A DNA stretch of 64,000 nt. Origin: an uncultured Ruminiclostridium sp. (lineage in GTDB: Bacteria; Bacillota; Clostridia; Oscillospirales; Acutalibacteraceae). Of the stretch, positions 15,730 to 24,782 are shown one piece after another. Under the pieces are notes generated by a model. It saw only the letters and a program-made list of their open reading frames with translations. It was not told the origin of the DNA and made no database searches. Both the position numbers and the translations under genes were made by a program. The first letter of the stretch is position 1, and each line of letters starts with the position of its first letter. The DNA lies in the NCBI GenBank assembly GCA_902490005.1, contig CABUCM010000011.1, forward strand, positions 1-64,000. The letters are read 5' to 3'.

Positions 15730-17400
15730 TTATGATTTTACCGCTTCCAGCACAGCGCCGCGGTTTCCGCTGGTGACCATGGCGGCGTATCTGGCCAGGT
15801 ATCCTGTAGTGATCTTAGGCTCTCTTGGCTTCCAGGAAGCCTTCCTTTTTGCCAGCTCCTCCTGGCTGATTTTTACGTTGATGGCGTGGTTCACAATGTC
15901 AATGGAGATTGTGTCCCCTTCTTTCACCAAAGCAATGGGGCCTCCCACAGCCGCCTCAGGGGAAACATGGCCGATAGCCGCTCCTCTGGTGGCGCCGCTG
16001 AACCGCCCGTCGGTGATCAGGGCCACCGTGCTACCCAGGCCCATACCCATGATAGCAGAGGTTGGATTCAGCATTTCCCGCATACCGGGGCCGCCCTTAG
16101 GCCCTTCGTAGCGGATCACCACCACGTCGCCTTCGCGGATCTTTCCGCCGGTAATGGCCTCCATAGCGTCCTCCTCGCAGTCGAACACTCTGGCCGGGCC
16201 TTCATGCCGCAGCATTTCCGGCGCTACCGCCGAACGCTTTACCACGCAGGAATCCGGCGCCAGGTTGCCTTTCAGCACGGCGATACCGCCGGTTTTGCTG
16301 TAGGGTTTTTCCACTGGGCGGATCACCTCCGGATCCAGATTGGCGCAGTTCTTGATATTTTCCGCCACCGTTTTTCCAGTACAGGTCATCAGGTTCGTAT
16401 GTAACAATCCCAGCTTGTCAATTTCTTTCATTACCGCGTAAACACCGCCGGCCTCGTTCAAATCCTCGATATAGGTAGGGCCCGCCGGCGCCAGGTGGCA
16501 CAGGTTGGGGGTTTTCTCGCTGATTTCATTGGCAATCTCCACATTTAAGCGGATGCCGCACTCGTTGGCAATGGCAGGCAGATGCAGCATAGAGTTGGTG
16601 CTGCAGCCTAAGGCCATATCCATAGTCAAAGCGTTCTGGAACGCCTCCTCCGTCATAATATCCCTGGGCCGGATATTTTTTCTGAAAAGCTCCATCACCT
16701 GCATTCCGGCTTCCTTAGCGAGCTGAATCCGCTGGGAATACACGGCGGGAATGGTGCCGTTACCCCGCAGGCCCATCCCCAAAACCTCGGTGAGGCAGTT
16801 CATAGAGTTGGCGGTATACATCCCGGAGCAGGAACCGCAGGTGGGGCAGGTCTTATTCTCAAACTCGCAAAGCTTCTTTTCGTCGATCCGCCCGGCGGCG
16901 AACTCGCCTACCGCCTCAGAAATGCTTGAAAAGCTGGTTTTTCTCCCATCCACACGGCCAGCCAGCATGGGGCCGCCGCTGACAAAAATGGTGGGAATAT
17001 TCAGCCGGGCCGCCGCCATCAGCAGGCCGGGCACGTTCTTATCACAGTTGGGGATCATCACCAAAGCGTCGAAAGCGTGGGCCATGGCCATCGCTTCCGT
17101 AGAATCAGCGATCAAATCCCGGGTAACCAGGGAATATTTCATCCCCTGATGTCCCATAGCGATGCCGTCGCACACCGCAATCGCCGGAAACACCACCGGC
17201 GTGCCGCCGCCCATGGCTACCCCCAGCTTCACCGCCTCGGTAATTTTATCCAGGTTCATATGGCCGGGTACGATCTCGTTGTAAGAATTGACAATGCCCA
17301 CCAGCGGCCGGTTCAATTCTTCCTCTGTCATTCCCAGCGCATGGAACAGCGCCCTTTTGGGAGCCCCCTCCACGCCTTTTTTAACGCAATCACTTTTCAT
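15730..17400 (-). CDS. ilvD: Dihydroxy-acid dehydratase
   Basis: Fe-S enzyme converting 2,3-dihydroxy-isovalerate and -methylvalerate to the 2-oxo acids for valine, isoleucine and leucine. 556 aa. Cluster-binding region NCDKNVPG and CPTCGSCSGMYTANSMNCL are intact, as is GRFSGATRG near the C-terminus. It lies 19 bp after the anchored protein at 17420-18262 and probably shares its promoter. No T-box or other ilv genes are adjacent. Confidence 0.96.
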   Translation of the reverse strand: MKSDCVKKGVEGAPKRALFHALGMTEEELNRPLVGIVNSYNEIVPGHMNLDKITEAVKLGVAMGGGTPVVFPAIAVCDGIAMGHQGMKYSLVTRDLIADSTEAMAMAHAFDALVMIPNCDKNVPGLLMAAARLNIPTIFVSGGPMLAGRVDGRKTSFSSISEAVGEFAAGRIDEKKLCEFENKTCPTCGSCSGMYTANSMNCLTEVLGMGLRGNGTIPAVYSQRIQLAKEAGMQVMELFRKNIRPRDIMTEEAFQNALTMDMALGCSTNSMLHLPAIANECGIRLNVEIANEISEKTPNLCHLAPAGPTYIEDLNEAGGVYAVMKEIDKLGLLHTNLMTCTGKTVAENIKNCANLDPEVIRPVEKPYSKTGGIAVLKGNLAPDSCVVKRSAVAPEMLRHEGPARVFDCEEDAMEAITGGKIREGDVVVIRYEGPKGGPGMREMLNPTSAIMGMGLGSTVALITDGRFSGATRGAAIGHVSPEAAVGGPIALVKEGDTISIDIVNHAINVKISQEELAKRKASWKPREPKITTGYLARYAAMVTSGNRGAVLEAVKS

Positions 17401-17419
17401 TCAGAATACACTCTTTTCT

Positions 17420-18262
17420 CTATTTGGTTTTTAAACTCTCCAGTAATTCCTTGCTGGCATTATAATAATCGATTTTTCCCTGGTCGTCCTTATGGTTCAG
17501 CTGTTCAAGATCCCGAATACAGACCCGGAGCGCTTGAAACGGCTCGGTAACATCCACTTCGATATCGTTATAATTGTCATCCCAGCTTTGCACGGTCAGC
17601 TTCAAGTCCTCCAGATAGGGAAGGTCGTTCCAAGGTATTCCAATATCCGCGTTGTCCGTGGATTCCATATCCGGGCTGGAATAGTCGGACTTGGCGAAAA
17701 GATGGTAGCCGTTTTGGAAGTAATCCAGGCTGTCCTCCGCCACCAGGAAAATCATGCTTTGGTCATCCTGCAAATCCACAGAGAATTTCACAAAGGAAGC
17801 CATCTGCATATTGGCGTCCACATATTGGCTGGAGGTCTCCAGGCTTTCTTCACCGGAAACGGCGCTGCTTGCCGCCGGCGCGGAAACCACCTGGCCGTCG
17901 GAACTCAACTCCTCACCGCCGCCGGGGACGATCACATATTGGTTGACCCGGACGATCACCTGGCCGTCATTGTTCAAATCCTGTCCCTTTTTAGCCAAGG
18001 CATCCTGCAATTGGTTGACCGCATCCTCCGGGTAAGATGTCTGCGTCAGCAAGCCGATCTCGTAATCCGGATTGACCCGGGTGAAAAAGTCCTTGGAAAG
18101 CAAAACAGCAAAAACGAGAACCACCAGGATAATCAAAATATGCCACTTATGGTAAAACCAAAAGTTTTTCCGCTTTTCCTTAGGCGTTAAGTCGTTTTTC
18201 TCTGTTTTGGGGTCGTGGATCGTATCTTCCCCAGTGTGGAGAAGAAGGTGCTCACGAGACAT
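17420..18262 (-). CDS. Single-pass membrane-anchored protein, unknown function
   Basis: 280 aa. A cytoplasmic basic/acidic N-terminus (to about residue 35) is followed by one transmembrane helix (HILIILVVLVFAVLLS) and an extracytoplasmic domain rich in D, S and Q with a VSAPAASSAVSGEES linker. The topology resembles clostridial anchored proteins of unknown role. AAGGAG precedes the ATG by 11 nt. It has a consensus promoter with a 240-nt leader and lies in front of ilvD, but nothing links it to amino acid synthesis. Confidence 0.75.
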   Translation of the reverse strand: MSREHLLLHTGEDTIHDPKTEKNDLTPKEKRKNFWFYHKWHILIILVVLVFAVLLSKDFFTRVNPDYEIGLLTQTSYPEDAVNQLQDALAKKGQDLNNDGQVIVRVNQYVIVPGGGEELSSDGQVVSAPAASSAVSGEESLETSSQYVDANMQMASFVKFSVDLQDDQSMIFLVAEDSLDYFQNGYHLFAKSDYSSPDMESTDNADIGIPWNDLPYLEDLKLTVQSWDDNYNDIEVDVTEPFQALRVCIRDLEQLNHKDDQGKIDYYNASKELLESLKTK

Positions 18263-18270
18263 GAATTACA

Positions 18271-18363
18271 TCACTCCTTCGAATTCCTGACGGGGATCCA
18301 CAAAGCCTTGTGATCCTCTGGCATGGCGCGATACGCCGTATTGAATAGCCGCCGCCTGCGCAA
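18271..18363 (-). CDS. Possible 30-residue small protein upstream of the anchored protein
   Basis: A TTG-started frame encodes a basic N-terminus (RRRRLFNTAYRAMP) and a DHKALWIPVRN segment, then stops 9 bp before the next ATG. The amino acid make-up looks coding and the stop overlaps the Shine-Dalgarno of the following gene, which suggests translational coupling. There is no good ribosome site for the TTG. It could be a leader peptide or a coincidence. Confidence 0.3.
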   Translation of the reverse strand: MRRRRLFNTAYRAMPEDHKALWIPVRNSKE

Positions 18364-18666
18364 ATTATTTTCAACACCCTCATTGCTTTATATTTTGTCG
18401 GTGAATTCCCATTTTCTTTTGGTGCGATTGCGGTCTAAATATCATAACCGCCGCCATTTATTAAGCTTTTTTACCAAATGCCAATCAATCACACCGTATT
18501 GTTTTAGTATATTACATTACAGTTTTCCATGTCAACGTATAAAAAAATTATTTAACGGTTCCTTCACCAAAAGTTCATTTCTTCGCTCTCTGATATCAAA
18601 GCGTATTTATACACCTAATATTCCAGCCATCCCTTTTACCGGGTTTCATTACAGTAGGCTAACACA
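18364..18666. other. AT-rich intergenic region between the anchored protein and the membrane protein
   Basis: Beyond the promoter at 18506-18535 and the leader it drives, I see no gene. The right part (18536-18666) is AT-rich non-coding sequence downstream of the large membrane protein, without a clear hairpin terminator. A plus-strand frame across 18323-18733 is judged spurious because its composition is unlike a protein and it runs into the minus-strand gene. Confidence 0.5.
18506..18535 (-). promoter_or_regulatory. Sigma-A promoter of the anchored protein - ilvD unit
   Basis: Perfect -35 TTGACA (18530-18535), 18-bp spacer, -10 TATACT (18506-18511), minus strand. It gives a leader of about 240 nt before the gene at 18262. 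Confidence 0.8.
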
Positions 18667-20448
18667 TCAAGATTTTGAAAAATGGAGCGCCTTTTTTCGG
18701 GACGCTAATACAGAAAACAAATTTTTCACATGACCGGAAAACAAGTAGAGCCCAAATAACTCCACCATACAAAGCATAGGCACAATTCCAATGGTATAAA
18801 GCTTCAGGACACGAACGCTGACGACATTTGTTTCTCTCCATATAAATTCACTGAACCAACTAATTCCAAACGCATAAACCAGTGACATCCCAACAAAAAC
18901 AAAAACAGCTAAGGCCGCGAAAACAACAAGGGAGGTTTTTTCTTTCTTCCGCTCCTTTTTCCGAATGAAAAACATGATTAACGTGGTGAAAAAGCTAATT
19001 ACCCCTATCCCGCATAATATAGGATTTAAAACAGAGTAAATTTTAAAAATTACAGAAGCAATCTCATTTCCAGCGGTTTGCTTCTTAGCTTGGAACCCGT
19101 TAATATAGACATTCTCTATCGGGAGAAAATTCATATTGGTGATATAAGAAGCGTTTTGGCAAGATTCCATTCTGGAATATGACGTTTGTTTACTAAGCGC
19201 CTCATAGCCGTCCAACAAAATCGCGGTTTTATACGTTTGAACCATCTCGTCTTGCAGCTCAAGAATTTCCTCAAAGCTTCGGCTGCCGCCTGCCGATGTA
19301 AGTGAAATCCGGTCATCTTTTTCCAATGTGCCTTCTGAAAACGCCCTTGAAATTTCTTGATTGACTTGCGCGAAAAGCTCATTGATTTGTTGGTCGGACT
19401 GCCAGATTCCAGTGGTATCCAAGGAAGTTCTCATCACCCAAGTTAGAAAATCCCCCGCGATCATAGAAGAGGTTTCACCGTTGTTGAACCAAACCGTATT
19501 TAAGATGCTTTCCTCTAATTCGGGAAATTCCTGTAAGGTTTCGGACGCATCAAAAGCTTTTTCGATAGCGTCATAAGGAGCCCAGTAATTCTTATCCCGA
19601 TTTTCCGACTTTATTTTATAAATATTAGAAACAAATTTCCCAAGCTCGCCTTCGGTTCTGGTATTAATTTCATAAACACCGAAAAAGTGATAATTTATCC
19701 CTTTATAAAAATGGGTCCCTGCGAAAAATAAAACTAGCGGAAGACATAACGCCGCCACTAGCCGAACCGTTTGTGCCAGCTTTTGCTTGTCCTTGCTCTT
19801 GAAATAATGATAAACCGAGATTCCAATACAAAGCACAAACATCAACAACAGGCATGGAAGCATCCAAAAGCCATCTTCTTTGATATAATAAGTGAAGGTA
19901 AAGAAAAAACTCAACGCGATGACATTCAATAGAATCTTTTTCGCTGTGATCTGCTTATTCTTTAACACGTCCGCGATTAGAATAAGCATAAGAGAAAAAA
20001 CGATGAAGAGAAAAGGCGCTATAATAGAATTACGATACAATCTCGTTCCAGCATAATAATCAAAAGCACAGGGAGTAAACAGAACAAAAAGGTAAACAAA
20101 AATTAAAAATCCTCTTTGTGATGTAAACCTGCTGAACAGCCTGACCATCAAAACCGCCGCGACCACCCATACGATGGATAAAACAATATTATAACTTAAC
20201 CCGGTCAAATGTGTAAAATCCAAAAATAACGGATAACCCATATCCTTTACCAAAGAGTTTATATTCGGCGTCCTAAAGTGTTCCGTCAAATTGGCGTAGG
20301 CCACCAAAATATAATCGTCAAATGTCTGTTCGGAGGCATACCAATTTCCAATCCACTGGGACAACAAAACCCTGCACACAGTTGCAACGGCAATAAAAAT
20401 CAACTGAGGCTTTTTAAAAATTTTTATCAACTTCTGTCCCTCACTCAC
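18667..20448 (-). CDS. Large polytopic membrane protein, GT-C-like, in an AT-rich island
   Basis: 593 aa with roughly ten transmembrane segments and one large extracytoplasmic domain (about residues 270-440, rich in E, S and N). The early helix followed by FDDYILVAYANL resembles the acidic first loop of GT-C glycosyltransferases, but I cannot identify a definite family. Base composition is clearly more AT-rich than neighbouring genes (many A/T third positions), which suggests acquisition by transfer. It has its own promoter and no partner genes. Confidence 0.75.
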   Translation of the reverse strand: MSEGQKLIKIFKKPQLIFIAVATVCRVLLSQWIGNWYASEQTFDDYILVAYANLTEHFRTPNINSLVKDMGYPLFLDFTHLTGLSYNIVLSIVWVVAAVLMVRLFSRFTSQRGFLIFVYLFVLFTPCAFDYYAGTRLYRNSIIAPFLFIVFSLMLILIADVLKNKQITAKKILLNVIALSFFFTFTYYIKEDGFWMLPCLLLMFVLCIGISVYHYFKSKDKQKLAQTVRLVAALCLPLVLFFAGTHFYKGINYHFFGVYEINTRTEGELGKFVSNIYKIKSENRDKNYWAPYDAIEKAFDASETLQEFPELEESILNTVWFNNGETSSMIAGDFLTWVMRTSLDTTGIWQSDQQINELFAQVNQEISRAFSEGTLEKDDRISLTSAGGSRSFEEILELQDEMVQTYKTAILLDGYEALSKQTSYSRMESCQNASYITNMNFLPIENVYINGFQAKKQTAGNEIASVIFKIYSVLNPILCGIGVISFFTTLIMFFIRKKERKKEKTSLVVFAALAVFVFVGMSLVYAFGISWFSEFIWRETNVVSVRVLKLYTIGIVPMLCMVELFGLYLFSGHVKNLFSVLASRKKALHFSKS

Positions 20449-20595
20449 CTAAGTTTCTCAAAAAACAAGCAGAAAAAGCAGTAATTCTTTGGTTTGTTTG
20501 CCAAAATCCTTTTTGACTGACTGGTCGTCTCCAGCCGCTTTGACAAGGCGGCCTGGAGAAATTAAATTCATCTGTTTTTATTGATATTGTTTTTA

Positions 20596-20624
20596 AGTAT
20601 ATCATTTTTTCCCCTCTATATCAA
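20596..20624 (-). promoter_or_regulatory. Sigma-A promoter of the large membrane protein
   Basis: -35 TTGATA (20619-20624), 17-bp spacer, -10 TATACT (20596-20601), minus strand. The roughly 140-nt leader contains a stem-loop at 20530-20557 with CTCCAG/CTGGAG outer arms and CCGC/GCGG inner arms, of unknown role because no U-run follows it on either strand. Confidence 0.7.
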
Positions 20625-20703
20625 GAAAGAACCGATCTTATTCTTGCGCGCATCGATTCTGACAGTCAGGACAAATGCCTTCAAAGAAGGTGCGGTGCCG
20701 CTG

Positions 20704-22218
20704 TTACATTTCACACGAAAGGGCTGCCTCCACCAAGCCTTTATGATCCAGCTTGGCCAACTCCTTGACCTTCGCTAAATCCAGCCCCGCCGCCTTGGTA
20801 AAGCGCTCGCCGTACTCCGGGTCGGCCAGATAGCAGTGAGCCGCATGCCGGTATTTGATGTTCACGGTACAGGGGGCAATATCCGCCGCGGTATTCTGGA
20901 TAAGAGTTTCTTTCTTATCCTCCTCCAGCACCCGCCACAAGTCGCCGCCCGCACGGAAGCAGTCGTCAGTGGGGTCTTCCTTGGGATCATAGCGGTACAT
21001 GGCGCCCTCCAAATCAAGGGGAGGCTCCATGACTTCCGGCTGGGCCGTCCACGCGCCGTAGCTGTTGGGGGTATAGGCCGGCGCGCGTCCATAGTTTCCA
21101 TCTACCCGCATGGCGCCGTCGCGGTGGTACTCATTCACCTCACATTTGGCGCGGTTGACCGGAATTTGATTGTGGTTCACCCCTAGGCGGTAGCGCTGCG
21201 CATCTCCATAGGCGAAAAGGCGCCCCTGCAAAAAGCGGTCAGGGCTGAAGCCGATGCCGGGCACCACATGGGCCGGGGTAAAAGCGGACTGTTCTACTTC
21301 CGCGAAATAGTTCTCCGGGTTGCGGTTCAGTTCCAGCACGCCCACCTCAATCAGCGAAAATTCCTTATGCCGCCAGATTTTGGTGATGTCAAAGGGATTC
21401 TCATAGTGGTTCTTGGCCTGCTCCTCGGTCATGATCTGCACGTACATGGTCCATTTGGGGAAGTCTCCCCTCTCAATAGCGTCGAACAAGTCCTTGCCGT
21501 GGTACTCCCTGTCCATGCCGTTGATTTTAGCCGCTTCCTCATTAGAGAGGTTCTTGATCCCCTGCTGTGTCTTGAAATGGAATTTGCACCAAACCCGCTC
21601 GTTTTTCTCATTATAAAAGGAGAAGGTGTGCTCTCCGAAGAAATGCATATTGCGGAAGGAGGCGGGAATGCCCCGGTCGCTCATCACCACTGTGATCTGA
21701 TGAAAACACTCCGGCAGAAGGGTCCAGAAATCCCAGTTGTTTTGGGCGCTCCGGCGTCCGGTGCGGGGATCCCGCTTCACGGCGCGGTTTAAGTCGCTGA
21801 AATTATGGACATCCCGGATAAAAAAAGTAGGCGTGTTGTTGCCCACAAGATCCCAGTTGCCTTCCTCCGTATAGAACTTTACGGCGATGCCGCGAATATC
21901 CCGCTCGCAGTCGGCGGCGCCCCGCTCTCCGGCCACGGTAGAGCAACGGATGAATACCTCCGTCTCCGTTCCCGGCTGGAGCACTTTTGCCTTGGTGTAC
22001 CGTGAAATATCATGCGTGACAGTAAACTTTCCGTACGCGCCCCAGCCTTTGTCGTGCATCCTGCGCTCTGGGATAACCTCCCGGTTGAAGTGCGCCATCT
22101 TTTCCATCAGCCACACATCCTGCATCATGACAGGACCCCGGGGACCTGCTGTGATGGAGTGCTCGTTATCGGCAACCGGCGCGCCGACCTCATTTGTCAA
22201 TTTTTTGTACTCGTCCAT
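20704..22218 (-). CDS. katA: Heme catalase
   Basis: Dismutates hydrogen peroxide. 504 aa, the small-subunit clade size. Distal His55 lies in MHDKGWGAYG, the catalytic Asn in FFIRDVHNFSD, and the proximal heme-ligand Tyr in RLFAYGDAQRYRLG (about residue 336). NADPH-binding-type residues follow in the beta barrel. AAAGGAG lies 8 nt before the ATG. I see no promoter in the 110 bp to the upstream membrane gene, so the two are probably one transcript. Confidence 0.96.
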   Translation of the reverse strand: MDEYKKLTNEVGAPVADNEHSITAGPRGPVMMQDVWLMEKMAHFNREVIPERRMHDKGWGAYGKFTVTHDISRYTKAKVLQPGTETEVFIRCSTVAGERGAADCERDIRGIAVKFYTEEGNWDLVGNNTPTFFIRDVHNFSDLNRAVKRDPRTGRRSAQNNWDFWTLLPECFHQITVVMSDRGIPASFRNMHFFGEHTFSFYNEKNERVWCKFHFKTQQGIKNLSNEEAAKINGMDREYHGKDLFDAIERGDFPKWTMYVQIMTEEQAKNHYENPFDITKIWRHKEFSLIEVGVLELNRNPENYFAEVEQSAFTPAHVVPGIGFSPDRFLQGRLFAYGDAQRYRLGVNHNQIPVNRAKCEVNEYHRDGAMRVDGNYGRAPAYTPNSYGAWTAQPEVMEPPLDLEGAMYRYDPKEDPTDDCFRAGGDLWRVLEEDKKETLIQNTAADIAPCTVNIKYRHAAHCYLADPEYGERFTKAAGLDLAKVKELAKLDHKGLVEAALSCEM

Positions 22219-22328
22219 TATTATGCTCCTTTCGTCTTTGACTTTATGTAGACGCCCTCAGCGGCGTTTACGCCTTTTTTAATTCTGGTTGCTTGAGGAA
22301 AACAAGCCTTTCCGTACCTTCTTTCTCC

Positions 22329-22976
22329 TTACAGGGACAGGCACATAACCAGCAGCCAAAGATAGCAGCAGGTTTTTGGAAGCATCAGCATCCCCACCTT
22401 GGGCTGTCTGTTGGACCACAGCACTACCGGAAGGTAAAAACCAAAGCTTAATAGCACCGCCAGCCAACCAAAAGAAAAGCCAGGCAGCACATTTCCTATA
22501 CTGAAAAACCGCATTGCCACCATAAGGCCCATTAGGGCAAAGGGAATATTACGGAAAATCCCCCAGCTAACAGGAGGGTAGCGCTGCTGCCAGCGGTTTT
22601 GCGGCAAAAAGCAAAGAAAAATCCGGACGGCCGCCAGCAAATAAAAAAGAACTAGAAAGAAAATCTCGTTCTGCATAGGCGCCGCCAACAGGCCGATATG
22701 CCACAGCAATACATAAAACACCGTCATAGTGATAGAGGTAATCTGCTTGCCCCGGCCCAAGGCGGAACGCAGGCATTCCTCTTTCCCGGTAAAGATACTG
22801 GCTACGCGGGGCACCAGATGAAAGGAATCGCCGGCGACAAGCACCACAGCCATCAGCCCTGCCAGCATCCGTTGTGGTGAAGCGTCTCCCATAAAGAGCA
22901 GCACCGCCACTACCGCGCCCGCTAAAAGATAGAGCAAGTCAAAAACCGCCTCAAACATGCCAAATACGCGCTTCAT
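22329..22976 (-). CDS. Six- or seven-helix membrane protein preceding catalase
   Basis: 215 aa, almost entirely hydrophobic, with about seven predicted helices. The start at 22976 is chosen over an ATG 18 bp upstream because AAGGGA lies between them. No family is recognised; the paired layout (ITSITMTVFYVLLWHIG and FRNIPFALMGLMVAMRFF) recalls lysoplasmalogenase-like (YhhN) proteins, a weak resemblance only. It probably shares a promoter with katA, so a role in oxidative or membrane stress is a guess from context. Confidence 0.7.
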   Translation of the reverse strand: MKRVFGMFEAVFDLLYLLAGAVVAVLLFMGDASPQRMLAGLMAVVLVAGDSFHLVPRVASIFTGKEECLRSALGRGKQITSITMTVFYVLLWHIGLLAAPMQNEIFFLVLFYLLAAVRIFLCFLPQNRWQQRYPPVSWGIFRNIPFALMGLMVAMRFFSIGNVLPGFSFGWLAVLLSFGFYLPVVLWSNRQPKVGMLMLPKTCCYLWLLVMCLSL

Positions 22977-23024
22977 CTTATGCTGTCCCTTCAAAAATAA
23001 TATTAATACTTAATCTTAATAAGA

Positions 23025-23061
23025 GTATACGAGGTATACGAGTTTATTTTTACAAAGTCAA
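23025..23061 (-). promoter_or_regulatory. Promoter of the membrane protein - katA unit with tandem repeat
   Basis: -35 TTGACT (23056-23061), 17-bp spacer, -10 TATACC (23033-23038), minus strand. Two exact direct repeats GTATACGAG at 23025-23033 and 23034-23042 overlap the -10, the usual place for an operator. Confidence 0.6.
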
Positions 23062-23086
23062 TGCTTTACGGCCCTCTGATAAAAAT

Positions 23087-23131
23087 AAAAAGCCGGGCGC
23101 GCATCCCGTTTAGATACGCGCCCGGCTTTTT
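23087..23131. terminator. Bidirectional terminator after lysS
   Basis: A 15-bp perfect stem AAAAAGCCGGGCGCG (23087-23101) with its complement at 23117-23131. Read from lysS (minus strand) the 3' arm ends in CTTTTT. Confidence 0.9.
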
Positions 23132-23172
23132 ATGGTCAAAAACTGGTTTATTTGATTTGAAGCCCTGCTTAA

Positions 23173-24708
23173 TTACTGGTTTTTCTCGGCGTTCTGCTTT
23201 CCCAAAGGCTTCATGGTGGGGAAGAGCAGTACGTCCCGGATGGATGCGCTGTCAGTCAGCAGCATGGCCAGCCGGTCGATCCCCATGCCCATGCCGCCGG
23301 TGGGAGCCATACCATATTCCAGGGCGGTAAGGAAGTCCTCATCCAGCATATTCGCCTCGTCGTCTCCAGCCTCCCGCAAGGCGACCTGGCGCAGGAACCG
23401 TTCCCGCTGGTCGATAGGATCATTCAGCTCAGAATAAGCGTTGGCAAATTCTCTTCCGGTGATAAACAACTCAAACCGCTCCACCAGTTCGGGCATCCCC
23501 TTTTTCTTTTTGGTCAAGGGAGACACCTCGATGGGGTAATCGCATATAAAGGTAGGCTGCTGCAAGGTGGCCTCCACCTTTTCCTCAAAGGCGAGGTTCA
23601 AAATGTTCCCCCAGGTATCTCCATCAGCCACTTCCAAATGAAGCTCCTTCGCAGCTTCTCTGGCTTTCTCTCCATCGCCACGGAACGCGCCGAAATCAAT
23701 ACCTGTGGCTTCCTTTACCGCGTCGATCATGGTCACCCGCTTAAAGGGCAGCGCCAGGCTAACCGGCTGGCCGCCGTAGGAAATCTCTTCGGTGCCGCAG
23801 ACCTTAATGGCGGCGCTGTGAATCAGGTTTTCCGTCAGTTCCATCATACCGTTATAATCGGTATAGGCTTGATACAGCTCGATGGTGGTGAATTCCGGAT
23901 TATGCTTTACATCCATACCCTCGTTGCGGAATAAACGGCCGATTTCATAAACCCGCTCCATACCGCCGACAATCAGGCGCTTCAAATAAAGCTCCGGCGC
24001 GATTCTTAAATACAGATCCAGATCCAGGGTATTATGGTGGGTCACAAACGGCCTGGCGGCGGCGCCGCCGGGAATCGTATTGAGAACTGGAGTTTCCACC
24101 TCAATAAAATCCAGGTTATCCAGATCCTCCCGAATGGACTTGATGATCTGGCTGCGTTTGACAAAGGTATCCTTGACCTCCGGGTTCACGATCAGATCCA
24201 CATATCGCTGGCGATAGCGAAGGTCCGTATTGGTTAAGCCGTGGAATTTATCCGGCAGCGGCAGTAAAGACTTGGAAAGCAGCTGCACCTCTTTCGCGTG
24301 GATGGAAATTTCCCCCCGGCGGGTTTTGAACACAAAACCCTTGACGCAGGCGATATCGCCGATATCCCATTTATTCAGGCCCTGATAAGCTTCCTCGCCT
24401 AAATCGTTGATCCGCAGATACACCTGGATTCTGCCGGTGCGGTCGTGAATATCGATGAAACTGGCTTTTCCCATATCCCGCCAGCTCATAATCCTGCCCG
24501 CCACGCACACATCCTGATTTTCCAGCTCTTCAAACCGTTCAATGATCTCGGCGGCGTGAATATCCGGATGGCAAACCGTGATCTCAAAGGGGTCCTGTCC
24601 GGCCTCCTGAAGGGCGGACAGCTTGTCCCTGCGGATTTGCAGCAGTTCCTTTAGGTCTTCCGCCTCTTCCTGGCTGTTATTTTCCACCGTGGTCTTTTCT
24701 TCGCTCAT
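23173..24708 (-). CDS. lysS: Lysyl-tRNA synthetase, class II
   Basis: Charges tRNA-Lys. 511 aa. The N-terminal OB-fold anticodon domain (VCVAGRIMSWRDMGKASFIDI) is followed by class II motif 2 (IGRLFRNEGMDVKHNPEFTTIE) and motif 3 (GMGIDRLAML). The frame extends 69 bp upstream, but the ATG at 24708 has GGGAG at the right distance and the extension crosses the terminator hairpin at 24743-24775. It lies just downstream of greA. Confidence 0.96.
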   Translation of the reverse strand: MSEEKTTVENNSQEEAEDLKELLQIRRDKLSALQEAGQDPFEITVCHPDIHAAEIIERFEELENQDVCVAGRIMSWRDMGKASFIDIHDRTGRIQVYLRINDLGEEAYQGLNKWDIGDIACVKGFVFKTRRGEISIHAKEVQLLSKSLLPLPDKFHGLTNTDLRYRQRYVDLIVNPEVKDTFVKRSQIIKSIREDLDNLDFIEVETPVLNTIPGGAAARPFVTHHNTLDLDLYLRIAPELYLKRLIVGGMERVYEIGRLFRNEGMDVKHNPEFTTIELYQAYTDYNGMMELTENLIHSAAIKVCGTEEISYGGQPVSLALPFKRVTMIDAVKEATGIDFGAFRGDGEKAREAAKELHLEVADGDTWGNILNLAFEEKVEATLQQPTFICDYPIEVSPLTKKKKGMPELVERFELFITGREFANAYSELNDPIDQRERFLRQVALREAGDDEANMLDEDFLTALEYGMAPTGGMGMGIDRLAMLLTDSASIRDVLLFPTMKPLGKQNAEKNQ

Positions 24709-24734
24709 AGTGACAACTCCCGATTTTATAATTT

Positions 24735-24775
24735 TAAAAAAAGCGGACAGAGTGCATACGCGCCGCCCTGTCCGC
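24735..24775 (-). terminator. Terminator-like hairpin between greA and lysS
   Basis: Stem GCGGACAG/CTGTCCGC (arms 24768-24775 and 24743-24750) followed on the minus strand by seven T residues. lysS starts only 27 bp beyond and has no clear promoter of its own here, so it may be expressed by partial read-through. Confidence 0.75.
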
Positions 24776-24782
24776 ATTTGAA

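Noticed and set aside
18323..18733. 136-residue plus-strand ORF overlapping the end of the membrane protein gene
   Set aside because: Composition is not protein-like, no ribosome site, and it runs antisense into the 3' end of the minus-strand gene.
20530..20557. Stem-loop CTCCAG..CTGGAG as a terminator
   Set aside because: No U-run follows on either strand and it lies in the leader of the membrane protein, so it is not called a terminator.
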